Below, in pieces: positions 23,280 to 35,244 of a stretch of DNA of 64,000 nucleotides. Each line of letters begins with the position of its first letter. Positions within the stretch are counted from its first letter, which is position 1. The position numbers and the translations under genes are program-made. Source of the DNA: Halichondria panicea (lineage: Eukaryota; Porifera; Demospongiae; Suberitida; Halichondriidae); the NCBI RefSeq assembly GCF_963675165.1, contig NC_087377.1, forward strand, positions 10,092,632-10,156,631. Reading direction: 5' to 3'. The notes under the pieces are model-generated. The model was not told the DNA's origin, searched no databases, and saw only the letters and a list, made by a program, of their open reading frames with translations.

Positions 23280-24600
23280 GTAAAACTGCATGTGAGGACC
23301 ATTACCACATTGACCATCGTCATCGACATTGATCATCAAGTGAATAAGGTCAAATTGACATCGATCGTGATATCGGTATCGATCATCGCGACATCGACAT
23401 TAAACATCAAATGAACAAGGTCAATGATATATATAATTCTTAGACATGAATTTTGTCCTCTATGGCGCTCCATATACGTACGCATCAATCTATGTGTAAA
23501 TGGAAAATCCATTGTCAAAAATCGCATTAGAAATCGATCTTCAAAAATCAATTTTATATTGGATGCATACACCAATTTACATTCTGCATGAATTTTGTCG
23601 CAAACGGCATTCCATACTAGTCTCGCGGGCCATACTTCGAAAACATACTACGTATTGGTGACTATAGCCAGGTTTTCATGTTGAGTTCAAAACGATGGTA
23701 TTTTAAGCATTTTCACACAAAAATGTACCACAAGCATTCAAAAGGGGTGTCGTTTACAATCGTCTGCCCTTGCTAAGAAGTTGACAAGCTCCACTGAGTG
23801 TACTGTTGGTTGTACAATCAGGCACTCTAAAGGATCAAGACTCACTGTATTGCTTTCTTATATAGCTGATGGATATAGCTGCAGTCAACAGAGTGAATAG
23901 GGAGCCCAACAGTTGGAAAAACTAGGGTTTCATTATTCCAGGCAGAAATAGCGAAGACCTCTTCTCTCCAGAGTTACTGAACGTGATATGGGGGCAGAAA
24001 TCAGTGCAATATATTTGTATGCTCAGCTCTACAGATCTAGATCTACAATCAATAATACTGTAAGCTCAAATTAAGTTATACTTGTGACAACCAACCTGAA
24101 AACCTCCAGTCAATCGTATAGCCACATGGCATGGTTATATACGCATGTGAAATATAATATTATTATATATTGCATTTAAAATATCGCATCCAAAAACAGT
24201 AAAATCCCTGAAAACGTTATAATCACAGCTCTAATTACTAATATTCATATCTACAGCTAAAGTTTTTCAACTGGCTTCACTTCAAACTTCACTTCAATTC
24301 TTCTGACCATTTGTAAAGCCGATTGCTTCTGAAAGAGACTTAGATAGTAAAATTATAGTCCAAAAATCATTATTAATTTTATGTAAATCACAGCTCTAGC
24401 AACTGTACTACCCGCTATTTGGTCAAACAATGTTGTGTCTTCCGTTAGCTAAGCACTAGTGGTTTTGTGGAGGATTGCATGCTAACCCACGAACATAGCA
24501 AAAATTAAACCCCTTAAAAATGTCACGTTATAAAACCCATTTTCACTGTTCTCAACCTCTGGTTCTTATCAATGAAGCATCTATAACCCATTCCTTGACT
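23280..24600. other. Noncoding interval in the duplication (copy 1)
   Basis: Contains a short imperfect direct repeat at 23310-23430 (CATCGACATTGATCATC units), AT-rich sequence, and at 24533-24575 a small echo of the sushi exon sequence. No supported gene. The same holds for 47215-48530 in copy 2. Confidence 0.4.
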
Positions 24601-24606
24601 TCTTAC

Positions 24607-27304
24607 CTGCAATGCAGTACTTCTTCCCTCCCCCGGTCTTGCATCGCCTGATACAGTAGAAACAGCCTATGATGGCCAACACCAAGGCAACGGTACCTAC
24701 CACCGAGCCCACAATGGTGACACCTATCACGGCCTCCTGGGACAGTATCATGCTGGAGTCAGCTGTGCATGGGGGAATAGGATGTGAGTCACTTGCTACT
24801 TCAGTTTCACTTTTAATTAAACACACGTAAACGGATTCATGCATGGTACTGCAACTCCCTCACTACGTATAAACCCATTTACTGATAATTAAACAAAAAT
24901 GTGCGGCTGGCTGCCTATATAATTATATCTTTTACAGTAATACCAACAACCAAATGAGGCTTTAGAGCACAATAAATAAGTCACGTTGTAAAAAATAGAT
25001 GGTCGCAATAATTATTGTAAGTCTAGCTGAGAATTGTCAGGGGGCCTGTATCATAGCAACGTTCGTAGGTTACGCTTACGATTATAATATCATTGTGAGT
25101 GAATTCAAATTTGAACGATATGCACGCAAACTATCCATGTCATTTGTAACCAATACTAGGACCATAACACATCACCAAGGATATTAAACAAAACTGTTCG
25201 CGGCTCAAAGAGCAGTTTGCCTCAGGTTCTTTGAAAGTCAACGGGAAACCTTTGAGAGTGCACATTCTCAAAAGCAACTCAATCCTCATATAAAAGCACC
25301 GGTACTTATAATTGCCATCACTCTCTCTTAGCTACTCACCCGTGTTGAATGTAAACAGACTGCTTTGTTCCCCCGCACCGCCAGCGTTGACCCCGTAAGC
25401 CACAGCTGTGTACTGTGTTCCCGGGCTCAACCCACCAACAGTCACTTCAACCACCTCCCCTCGTGAGAATGCTCCAGTACGATTACTCATAGCAACTAGT
25501 TGGGTACTATCACGTATCTCCACAACGATATATTCTATTGGCTCTGTGGCTATTTCTGACAGCGTCACTTGCAGAATGATGTAGGTCTCCGTGATGGACA
25601 TTTGCACAGTCGGGGCCCCAGGGAGAACTGGGAGAGGAGAAGATTATAACTAAGAGTAAGATCTACGCTATTACACACTATACAATGTTTTGTTCATTGT
25701 TTTTGTACAATGTCATAGTCTCAAACAAATGTTGCCGCTGTAATTGCAATATTTGCATGCATAGGCATCAGTAGAATCTCACATAAATTATTATCGTATA
25801 GCGGATTATGTTGTACTTTTGTACACGAGTATTAATCCGAAAATTAAAACAGCGAAATTGTTATAATTATAATTATTATGTGCAATAGGTGCTACGTTAC
25901 TATTCTGAGCTGTTAGAATAAATGTAGTTCATCCGAAAATGTGCACCAACGAAAATTACTCGCTATACGGTACACCAATTTAAACCAAGGGCTTAAAAAG
26001 AGAAAAGGACATGCAACTTACTATCTACCCTATGTCTTCATGTCAGAGGCAGGATATACTACCAGTAGTGGCGGCAGAAGTCAAGCATTCGCGCACGGGG
26101 AATGTCTAAAAATAGTAACAGTATGAAGTTGGATGATTGAGTTGCATACCCTCTTCTCCTTATAAGCCCTTGTTTAAACAAAGCATATCCACTAGTACTG
26201 ACTTACTGAAGCTCTGTCTAGTGCTGGCCGCCATTGTCAGAGATCGCTGGTTTGTGAGAGATACAGAGAACTCCAAGTCAGTCGAATACTCCAAACTCTT
26301 GACCTTGTCACTGACCACCATTCCCGTCAATGTGTTCCGGGACGTTGATCGCACGTCACTGACCGGGAAAGTACGTCCATTGACTGATAAAGAGATGGTA
26401 GTGATGTCACCTCCTCCAGTGTAGTGCAGGTCAAAGGTGAGGCTTAAAGCAGTCGAGTTGAGACGTTGAACATCAGCAGAGATGATGAGGGGAGCTGTGC
26501 AGTGGAGACAAGCTCACCATAATTGGTAGCTTCTAAACACATGGCGTATGGTAAATTTTGCATTGTAAAAAGCTAAAATTTTACCAAAGGATTATCTAGT
26601 AAAGGGACATCCAAATGCACTAACCTGCTGCAGGAGTGGTGAACACTACAGGATCAGTGCTGACACTCCCGTCCACATTGGCAGCTGTCAGAGAGAGAGT
26701 GTAATCATTACCAGGCTCCACCTCAAAAACAAAGATCTCACTGACTGAGGAGGGCACCTGTAGTGACCAGGGAAACAATAATTATTATTTTTTTTGATAA
26801 ATTAAATTGAGGCACGTAGAGGTCCTGGGTTATAGCAGTCGGTCAGTGTGTTCGTGTGTCTGATTCTAAACAAATGGGAGGCTCCAGTTTATGAATGCTT
26901 AGTTTCTTTGCTGAATCTGCTGTGATCTTATAGTCTCTGTTCCAAATTGCAAGGCCTAGCTCCAGCTGGGGATCAATTTAAAAAACACTGTCCTAATATT
27001 TATTAACCTAATTATTATACCTATTACTGTTTAATTACAGTTGGCCTTTCGCCATTTAAAATAAGGTTCCCCATGCACTGTACATGTGCACAGATGTTAC
27101 TTAATACCATGTTACCTGAATGATGGCAGGAGACGGTTGGGAGACGGTAATTAATGAACAGGGTGGAGGCTTGTTGATCGGGTGTGGTGTGAGTGAGAGT
27201 CCATGTGATATTGTAACGTGTTGTATTGATACTAGCGACTGTTAGTGAAGTCGGTAGAGCAGGCGGTACTATCGGAGGAGGTGGAGAAAGCATTACATCG
27301 CTGT
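24607..27304 (-). pseudogene. R3: truncated, frameshifted FN3-TM receptor copy
   Basis: Exons 27116-27304 and 26625-26757 (FN3-1 split in two), 26207-26494 (FN3-2), 25340-25627 (FN3-3: ending LSPGTQYTAVAYGVN) and 24607-24762 (TM: VIGVTIVGSVVGTVALVLA). Each has an exact counterpart in R3'. Exon 27116-27304 is 189 bp against 185 bp in R3': four extra bases shift the frame and destroy the join to the next exon. All upstream Ig exons and the signal peptide are absent, because the duplication stops at 27500. Without a start and with the shift, this copy cannot make the receptor. Its cytoplasmic part is not identified. Confidence 0.75.
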
Positions 27305-27500
27305 CTGAATGCTACAGTTTATATGCGCTATATAATTTATAGTCTATATAGTCCAGGGCATGCAAACTACCATAATACAGTATACACGCATGCATTAGAG
27401 GTGTTCATACATGTAGAGGTGTTATTTTACGCACATGTACTACAGGATTGGCAAAACGCACGCTTCTATTGATTTACGTATCTACAATCAAGATAATCCA

Positions 27501-28859
<1,359 letters not shown>

Positions 28860-29029
28860 GTGTGTCTGCATGACAGTGCAATGATCAAGATAAAAGAAGC
28901 AAGTATGAAAAATGCTGCAACTTTCACAACGAAGGAATTTATTCACTGTATCAAACCTACAAGATCGTGTACCATCTAGAATTTCTAACGTACTACACTT
29001 CCACCCTGCAGGGCTATGGTGTGATATTA

Positions 29030-29160
29030 TAGTGTCAAAATTAGGGTGATTGCAATTTTTCAATGAGGGTGCATGTGTTTTCATACATTGAGGGTGCTTT
29101 CTAATCTTATGAGGGTGTACTTTCTGCCAGTGAGGGTGCTTGCTATTTTATAATCATACG
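29030..29160. repeat. Degenerate TGAGGGTGC repeats
   Basis: Four to five spaced copies of a TGAGGGTGC core about 25-35 bp apart. No coding sense is evident. Confidence 0.4.
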
Positions 29161-29189
29161 ACCTCTTTTCTTCGAGCCAGTGATTCTGA

Positions 29190-29612
29190 GTGTGTACCAT
29201 GATCTAAAACAAAGCTGGGAAAGTCTCTCGCTTGCGAGACTGTGTACTATGATGTAAGTAAACACAAGGGGGAGAGTCCCTTGCTTGCAATAATACTACA
29301 CCACACATGCAATGTGCAAACAAGAGTCCCTCCTTGCATGCTCCCTAGCTAGACCTCAAACAATGTGAAAGTTGCTATGATTGGCCGGGGTAAATACCAA
29401 AAGCTAGCTTAGCTACTTAGCAGCGTGCGAGGACATGCAGCCTGAGGAGTATGTCAATCTGCCATAACATCAATCTCGTGCATGATATATTCTTTAAAGC
29501 ACTTTGTGGTGCTGCACTTTAGCGACTCGCAAATTGCATGTGTGGTTTAGTATTATTGCAAGCAAGGGACTCCCCCTCCCAGCCTTTACTTACATCATGA
29601 TACACATGCAGT
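29190..29612. mobile_element. Inverted-repeat element
   Basis: A block with ATGATGTAAGTAAA, GTCCCTTGCTTGCAATAAT and CCACACATGCAAT (29240-29310) recurs inverted at 29530-29605. Arms are about 80 bp around a roughly 220-bp interior. It has no ORF. Confidence 0.55.
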
Positions 29613-29693
29613 CCCAGAAGAGGTACGACAGGCGCAGTGAATACTAATTATCTAAAAACTAAAGTTACGGCAATGGAAAGAGTATGTTAACTA

Positions 29694-30147
29694 ACATAAA
29701 GATGGCGACATTTTGTAGGTAAGAGAAATTGAGCCTGAGAGGTCATGTGCCTCGTGAAAGCGATCGTAAATCTGAGGAAAATGCCCATGGTCAGGATTGT
29801 AGTTGTCTGGAAACTGGTTGCAGAATGTCATGATGATCCTTGTACACAGAGGAAAAGCTTCTCAAGAAACTTACTTACTTACTTACTTAGTCAGTCACCG
29901 TTTGCGGTGAAATGCGGTAATAGTGAACTTTTTCAAATGTCAATATCTATGCATGTGAACATTTTTATAATGTCATAACATATATACATGCACAAGAAGA
30001 GCTGCTGCATCTATCAGGGTAGTTAGTTTCCAGATCTGATGCTCCCCTGCAGAGATAGAATAGTTTAAACATAGGTGAAAATATGTCAAATTGTTAAAAT
30101 TGCTACAAAAGTGGTGCCAATCCTAGTTAAAGCCTACCGGCTTTAAC
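29694..30147. repeat. Inverted repeat arm L (partner 39940-40424)
   Basis: About 450 bp closely matching the reverse complement of 39940-40424. It contains a short TTAC microsatellite (longer in the partner) and ends with a small palindrome AAAGCCTACCGGCTTT. The two arms bound a 9.8-kb segment. Confidence 0.85.
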
Positions 30148-30466
30148 AATAGCAACACGAGGATTTCTCATGTTATATCTGTTTTATATCACGACGACCA
30201 TTACCACATTCTGTTCAGTCCCTGCCGTGTTATGTAATAGATATAACATGAGACCGAGTGTTGTATGGAATATACAGGCACAAGCCCGAAGGCTACGACC
30301 GTGTAATATAAATAATATAACACGGCAGGGACTTGTATAACTATTATAACACCCTAGTAACCTTGACAACGGGATATAAATAAAGTATATACATGGCATG
30401 GTATAGATGTTTCCCTCATACTTCACACTTGGCAAGAGAGACATGCACATGGAAAATACTCAATAG

Positions 30467-30845
30467 AGGACATTGTGGTTTAGTTGCCAGTATAGCAAAT
30501 TATGTATAGAATGAAAATGAATTTGTATAATAATGAGATTCAAGGTAAAGATCTATACAGAAAGAAATGGATATTGCAAAAGCAAACACACACACACACA
30601 CACAGTGACTATGAGTTGGTCTTCATAGCTATAAGTCCTCTCATAATGTCAAAAGAGTTGCCATCAGGTTGCAAGCTCAGCTCCTGTCTATCCTCTCTCC
30701 TCCGCACCAGTAGGTAGCCATACTGATCGATACCAGTGATAACAGCTTCAGCATGACCGTAGTTACTCAGCCGAACCACAGAGCCACTATAGTGTATGTG
30801 TGTGTGTGGGGGGGGGGGGGGGGGGGGCGTAAATAGTGGCTTTAG
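30467..30845. repeat. Inverted repeat arm carrying the HLCS exon (partner 34119-34352)
   Basis: Homologous to the reverse complement of 34119-34352. It includes the poly-G/GT tract at 30793-30827 and the segment from AGAAATGGATATTGCAA to the HLCS exon. The unit was copied in inverted orientation around the satellite arrays. Confidence 0.7.
30609..30786 (-). CDS. HLCS: Last exon of biotin-protein ligase (holocarboxylase synthetase)
   Basis: An acceptor (ACACTATAG) is followed by 58 codons and a stop. The peptide contains VITGIDQYGYLLVRR and LQPDGNSFDIMRGLI. This matches the C-terminal SH3-like domain of eukaryotic biotin-protein ligase, where a GID..G.L.V hairpin and the PDGNSFDM signature close the protein. 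HLCS attaches biotin to carboxylases in cytosol and mitochondria. I find no catalytic-domain exon upstream within the window: the next 2.4 kb is satellite and the next exon on the strand belongs to a PH-domain protein. It may therefore be an orphan exon moved by a repeat. A degenerate inverted copy lies at 34165-34268. Confidence 0.7.
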
Positions 30846-31052
30846 TAGATTTGATGCATGTACATAAGAGTTCAGAGACTGTGTCCGACCCTCTACACCA
30901 GGCTGACATAAGGTACAGCTTGTATCACATAATAACAGGTTGTAAATAGACTTCAGCTATAATTATAGGGACATGAGATTGCAACCTATTAACCATGAAT
31001 TAATATGATGACCCTGTGCAACTTGTAACAATCAAGTGTATCACACGATAGA

Positions 31053-31750
31053 TGTTGGAGAAAAACGCAAGGCCTTGATTCGATGGATTTCGACTATTCA
31101 CAAAACTAGTATCTAAACACATTATTGGAAAGGTATTTTCGAGATCTACAGATGGCATCAATTAGTTTTGAAATTGGACAAAGAGAACTAAAGTTATAGG
31201 CTCTCAAAGATAGCTATCAAACAGGCTGAATGTTGGTGAAAAACGCAAGGCTATAGCCTTTGCTTTTGATGGATTTTGACTTTTCACAAAAGTAGTATAT
31301 AAACACATTATTGGAAAGGTATTTTCGAGATCTACAGAATGCATCAATTAGTTTTGAAATTGGACAAAGAGAACTAAAGTTATAGGCTCTCAAAGATAGC
31401 TACCAAACAGGCTGAATGTTGGTGAAAAACGCAAGGCTATAGCCTTTGCTTTTGATGGATTTCGACTATTCACAAAACTAGTATCTAAACACATCATTGG
31501 AAAGGTATTTTCGAGATCTACAGAATGCATCAATTAGTTTTGAAATTGGACAAAGAGAACTAAAGTTATAGGCTCTCAAAGATAGCTATCAAACAGGCTG
31601 AATGTTGGTGAAAAACGCAAGGCTATAGCCTTTGCTTTTGATGGATTTCGACTATTCACAAAACTAGTATCTAAACACATCATTGGAAAGATATTTTCGA
31701 GAGCTACAGAATGCATTAATTAGTTTTGAAATTGGACAAAGAGAACTCAA
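31053..31750. repeat. Satellite array A, about 186-bp unit, four copies
   Basis: Units start near 31053, 31231, 31417 and 31603 (spacing 178, 186, 186) with TGTTGGTGAAAAACGCAAGG. They contain CACATCATTGGAAAGGTATT and AGAACTAAAGTTATAGGC. Identity between units is very high. The last unit is cut by a GT/poly-G tract. Confidence 0.95.
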
Positions 31751-31858
31751 GTACATGTATAGTATAATTGTGTGTGTGTGGGGGGGGGGGAGGGGGGGGG
31801 ATAGCTTTGCTAGATTTGATACATGTACATACATAGAGTTCAGAGATAAATAAAGAGC

Positions 31859-33010
31859 AATGTTTAACTCTCAAATTTGCGACGTAGCAACATTTCTCAT
31901 TTTCAGCACATGACCATAGGCTATAATCCATGGTCCCGTCTAGTGTAGCATCTTCCAACAGCCATAAAACTTGAGTTCTGGTGACCCGATTTCAATAATT
32001 TTTTGATATTCTGAAAGCTTAAAAGGAGCTCTTTCAATTGCAATGTTTAACTCTCAAATTTGAGACGTAGCAACATTTCTCATTTTCAGCACATGACCAT
32101 AGGCTATAATCCATGGTCCCGTCTAGTGTAGCATCTTCCAACAGCCATAAAACTTGAGTTCTGGTGACCCGATTTCAATAATTTTTGATATTCTGAAAGC
32201 TTAAAAGGAGCTCTTTCAATTGCAATGTTTAACTCTCAAATTTGCGACGTAGTAACATTTCTCATTTTCAGCACATGACCATAGGCTATAATCCATGGTC
32301 CCGTCTAGTGTAGCATCTTCCAACAGCTATAACTTGAGTTCTGGTGACCCGATTTCAATCATTTTTGATATTCTGAAAGCTTAAAAGGAGCTCTTTCAAA
32401 TGCTATGTTTAACTCTCAAATTTGTGACGTAGCAAAATTTCTCATTTTCAGCACATGACCATAGGCTATAATCCATAGTCCCGTCTAGTGTAGCATCTTC
32501 CAACAGCTATAACTTGAGTTCTGGTGACCCGATTTCAATAATTTTTTGATATTCTGAAAGCTTAAAAGGAGCTCTTTCAATTGCTATGTTTAACTCTCAA
32601 ATTCGCGACGTAGCAAAATTTCTCATTTTTAGCACATGACCCTAGGCTATAATCCATGGTCCCGTCTAGTGTAGCATCTTCCAACAATTATAACTTGAGT
32701 TCTGGTGACCCGATTTCAATAATTTTTTGATATTCTGAAAGCTTAAAAGGAGCTCTTTCAATTGCTATGTTTAACTCTCAAATTTGTGACGTAGCAAAAT
32801 TTCTCATTTTCAGCACATGACCGTGGGCTATAATCCATGGTCCTGTCTGGTGTAGCATCTTCCAACAGCCATAACTTGAGTTCTGGTGACCCGATTTCAA
32901 TAATTTTTTGATATTCTGAAAGCTTAAAAGGAGCTCTTTCAAATGCTATGTTTAACTCTCAAATTTGCGACGTAGCAAAATTTCTCATTTTCAGCTCACA
33001 TGACCGTGGG
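31859..33010. repeat. Satellite array B, about 181-bp unit, six copies plus partial
   Basis: Units start near 31859, 32042, 32224, 32404, 32585, 32766 and 32947. They carry TTTAACTCTCAAATTTGCGA and CTTGAGTTCTGGTGACCCGA. The part from CTATAACTTGAGTTCT to CTCTTTCAAATGCTATG aligns with the reverse complement of array A units. Confidence 0.95.
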
Positions 33011-33205
33011 CTATAATTCATGTCACACACACACACACACGCACGCACGCACGCACGCACGCACACACACACAGAGGGAGAGAGAGAAGAAAGCTTTACA
33101 GCAGGAGCTTATGAGAAAGGTTGGTTATACTGACAGTAAAGCTTGTCAATTCAGTATTAGGTACATGCGAGGTATGCACATACATCACCATTATTTCCTG
33201 CTCAC

Positions 33206-33555
33206 CATTTTGGTTTCCATGTTTTTATGGGTAGCTTGAGGCTCTGCTTCATCAGATAACCACACAGCGACTTGGGAGCATCCTGTAACACATACACACG
33301 ACCAATGAACACACTGTGTTTGAATGATAACCATCCCCTATAGGCCTAGCTATAAATGTATGTATATCTTGTTGCTTGTGTGAACGTGTGTGATGTGATA
33401 TTATTTATTGAATGTGTACATGATTTAAATATACTTACAGAGCTTGTAGGCTTTGTGGGGGGTACCATATTCTCTGCAGGGGGTGTAGGGGTGGTTGCCT
33501 CATCCCCCTGTGCAGACTGCTTATTCTTGTCTTGTTGAGGGCTCTCAGTATTCAT
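33206..33555 (-). CDS. 5' exons of a PH-domain protein (partial)
   Basis: Exon 33439-33555 starts at the ATG of MNTESPQQDKNKQSAQ and codes 39 residues, polar and Pro-rich, with a phase 0 donor (GTAAGT). Exon 33206-33282 follows: DAPKSLCGYLMKQSLK then TWKPKW, the first two strands of a pleckstrin homology domain (GxLxKQ...WKxRWF), with a phase 2 donor. A possible 5' UTR exon ends at a GTGAGT donor near 33930. PH domains bind phosphoinositides and recruit proteins to membranes. The next exon should begin with the F of WF, but downstream lie 2.2 kb of satellite and no further PH exon that I can find. It is either a very long intron or a truncated gene. Confidence 0.5.
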
Positions 33556-34164
33556 GACACCGCTCTTGTGGGGCACTCAGTGATGGAGGTAAGGCTCAGG
33601 CTGTCATGCTCAAGACTAGGCAGAAGTATAGTAAGATGGGTAGCTAGCTAGCTTACTGCACAGTGTTGTACTGTACGTAATAGCTAGTGGTAATGATCGT
33701 GCTTGATAGTAGTGTCAATCAACTCCATAAATGGCACAAGGTAAAGATCCATAGAGAGACAAATGAATAATTATTGCAATACAAATGCACAGTAAGAAAG
33801 GGGGAGGACCTCGGGATGGCAACAAGAGGTTGAGCTAGCTTGGAATTTCTCAAGAGATTGTTGCATTGCAAGGCAGGTTTCCTCCAAGTGGGAACTCATA
33901 GCTTGAGACAGAATGGAGGCACTCACCTCGCTGACGAGAGGTCTGGACTGGACTAGAGGAGGTGCTCTATTACAGTACTGGGTAATACATTCATGTAGTG
34001 TGCAATCTCATGGGTGAAACTATGGTGAAACCTCCTTAGCCTAGTCTTTATTTACCACCTCGATACAAACCCTATAGCTCATGTCAGTGTAGTGAACTTT
34101 ATGCGACTATGCGTACAAAGCCACTATTTACGCCCCCCCCCCCCACACACACACACTATAGTGG

Positions 34165-34268
34165 CTCTGTGGTTCGGCTGTGTATAACTACAGAGCTACT
34201 CTGAACTCTTTTGACATTATGAGAGGGCTTGTACACTATTAGGTATATGAAGAGTAACTCATAGTCAC
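34165..34268 (+). pseudogene. Degenerate inverted copy of the HLCS exon
   Basis: It starts with the same acceptor and first codons (TGGCTCTGTGGTTCGGCTG), loses roughly 80 bp of the centre, and resumes at the NSFDIMRG segment with stops. It is part of the inverted repeat arm 34119-34352. Confidence 0.65.
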
Positions 34269-34571
34269 CGTGTGTGTTGTTCGTATTGCAATATCCATTT
34301 CTTTCTCTATAATTTTCTACATATATTATACATGACTAAACCACAATGTCACTACACTGGCTATACTAGTCTATATTTAGTCTATATATTTTCCATGTCC
34401 ATGTCTCTCTCGCCTGGCCTGATTAGCATCAGTAACTGACGTCCATAATTTTAGCCATGCAAGTCTGCAAGGGGTATATATATATATAGTATGCAATAAA
34501 TTCAGTGAACAGTACGATTATGTCTATATGTCAGTAACATATTATCAATGCACACACTATAAGACCTATAC

Positions 34572-34962
34572 CTTGCAGCTCAGCCTGCTTGGCCTCTTTC
34601 TCTTTCCAACCACTAGGACAGCCGGTCATTATGAAAGGGGGTACACACAAACCTGCGAGTATGTGTGCATGAAGCATTGTATATTATAGAGATCTACATG
34701 CATGCATGCATGTATACTTAATATAATTATATAGTATCTATATAGCCAGGGTTACACACGCTATAAGGCTATAAGGCTATAAGACGTATATATACTGGCT
34801 TGCAGCGAGGCCTGGGCCTCCGAATAGTATAGGAAGGGAAAACAAGGCCTTTTAGCAACAGTTACTGTGGCATGTGAGTATATAGCACCTACCACCAGCA
34901 GGTGCTCCAGTCACAATAGTTGCAATGGCAACAATGCAAAAGAGCACACAAAGAGTCTTCAT
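34572..34962 (-). pseudogene. S2: 5' half of a paralogue of secreted protein S1
   Basis: Exon 34893-34962 codes a signal peptide (MKTLCVLFCIVAIATIVTG) and ends at a phase 1 GTAGGT donor. Exon 34572-34652 codes CVPPFIMTGCPSGWKEKEAK and corresponds to S1 exon 2 with one extra codon. Phases agree. No equivalents of S1 exons 3 and 4 are found downstream, so this copy appears incomplete. It could also splice to sequence I did not recognise. Confidence 0.5.
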
Positions 34963-35244
34963 GATGAATAGATCAGAGTCTATGGTTTTTTAGAATGGCT
35001 GGATATATGTGAATAGCTGACCTATAGATTTAGCATGCAGTCCTTATTTATATACTACACAAAATTCCATGCCCGTGGTTTAATTTCTCATAATGATTAA
35101 CATGATTATAATTAAATCCAAGTCTCTACGTATACACGGTACTTGCTAAACTATAATTTTTCTAAGCATCTCTATAGTTTGATTTCGCTATAATTTAAGG
35201 CTACAGTTGTTCTCAATCAAGTTCGGTCATGCAGCTTTCAAATT

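Larger units (their letters stand above)
19904..27500. repeat. Segmental duplication, copy 1 (7.6 kb)
   Basis: Directly repeated at 43051-51439 with very high identity; most mismatches are single bases or small indels. Subtracting the 0.8-kb transposon present only in copy 2 makes the two lengths equal to within a few bases. It contains receptor R3 exons, sushi exon fragments, a retroelement remnant and a pogo-like MITE, all shared with copy 2. The sharp right edge is at GATAATCCA. Confidence 0.9.

Noticed and set aside
21501-24762. Sushi exons as the C-terminal part of receptor R3
   Set aside because: They would lie after the TM segment, on the cytoplasmic side, which is not credible for a disulphide-bonded extracellular module.
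29745-29978. ORF MCLVKAIVNLRKM and its inverted copy at 40116-40373
   Set aside because: It lies in repeat arms, runs through a TTAC microsatellite, and has no recognised domain or splice context.
31053-33010. CRISPR-like array
   Set aside because: Units of about 180 bp are repeated in full with no unique spacers. It is a eukaryotic satellite.
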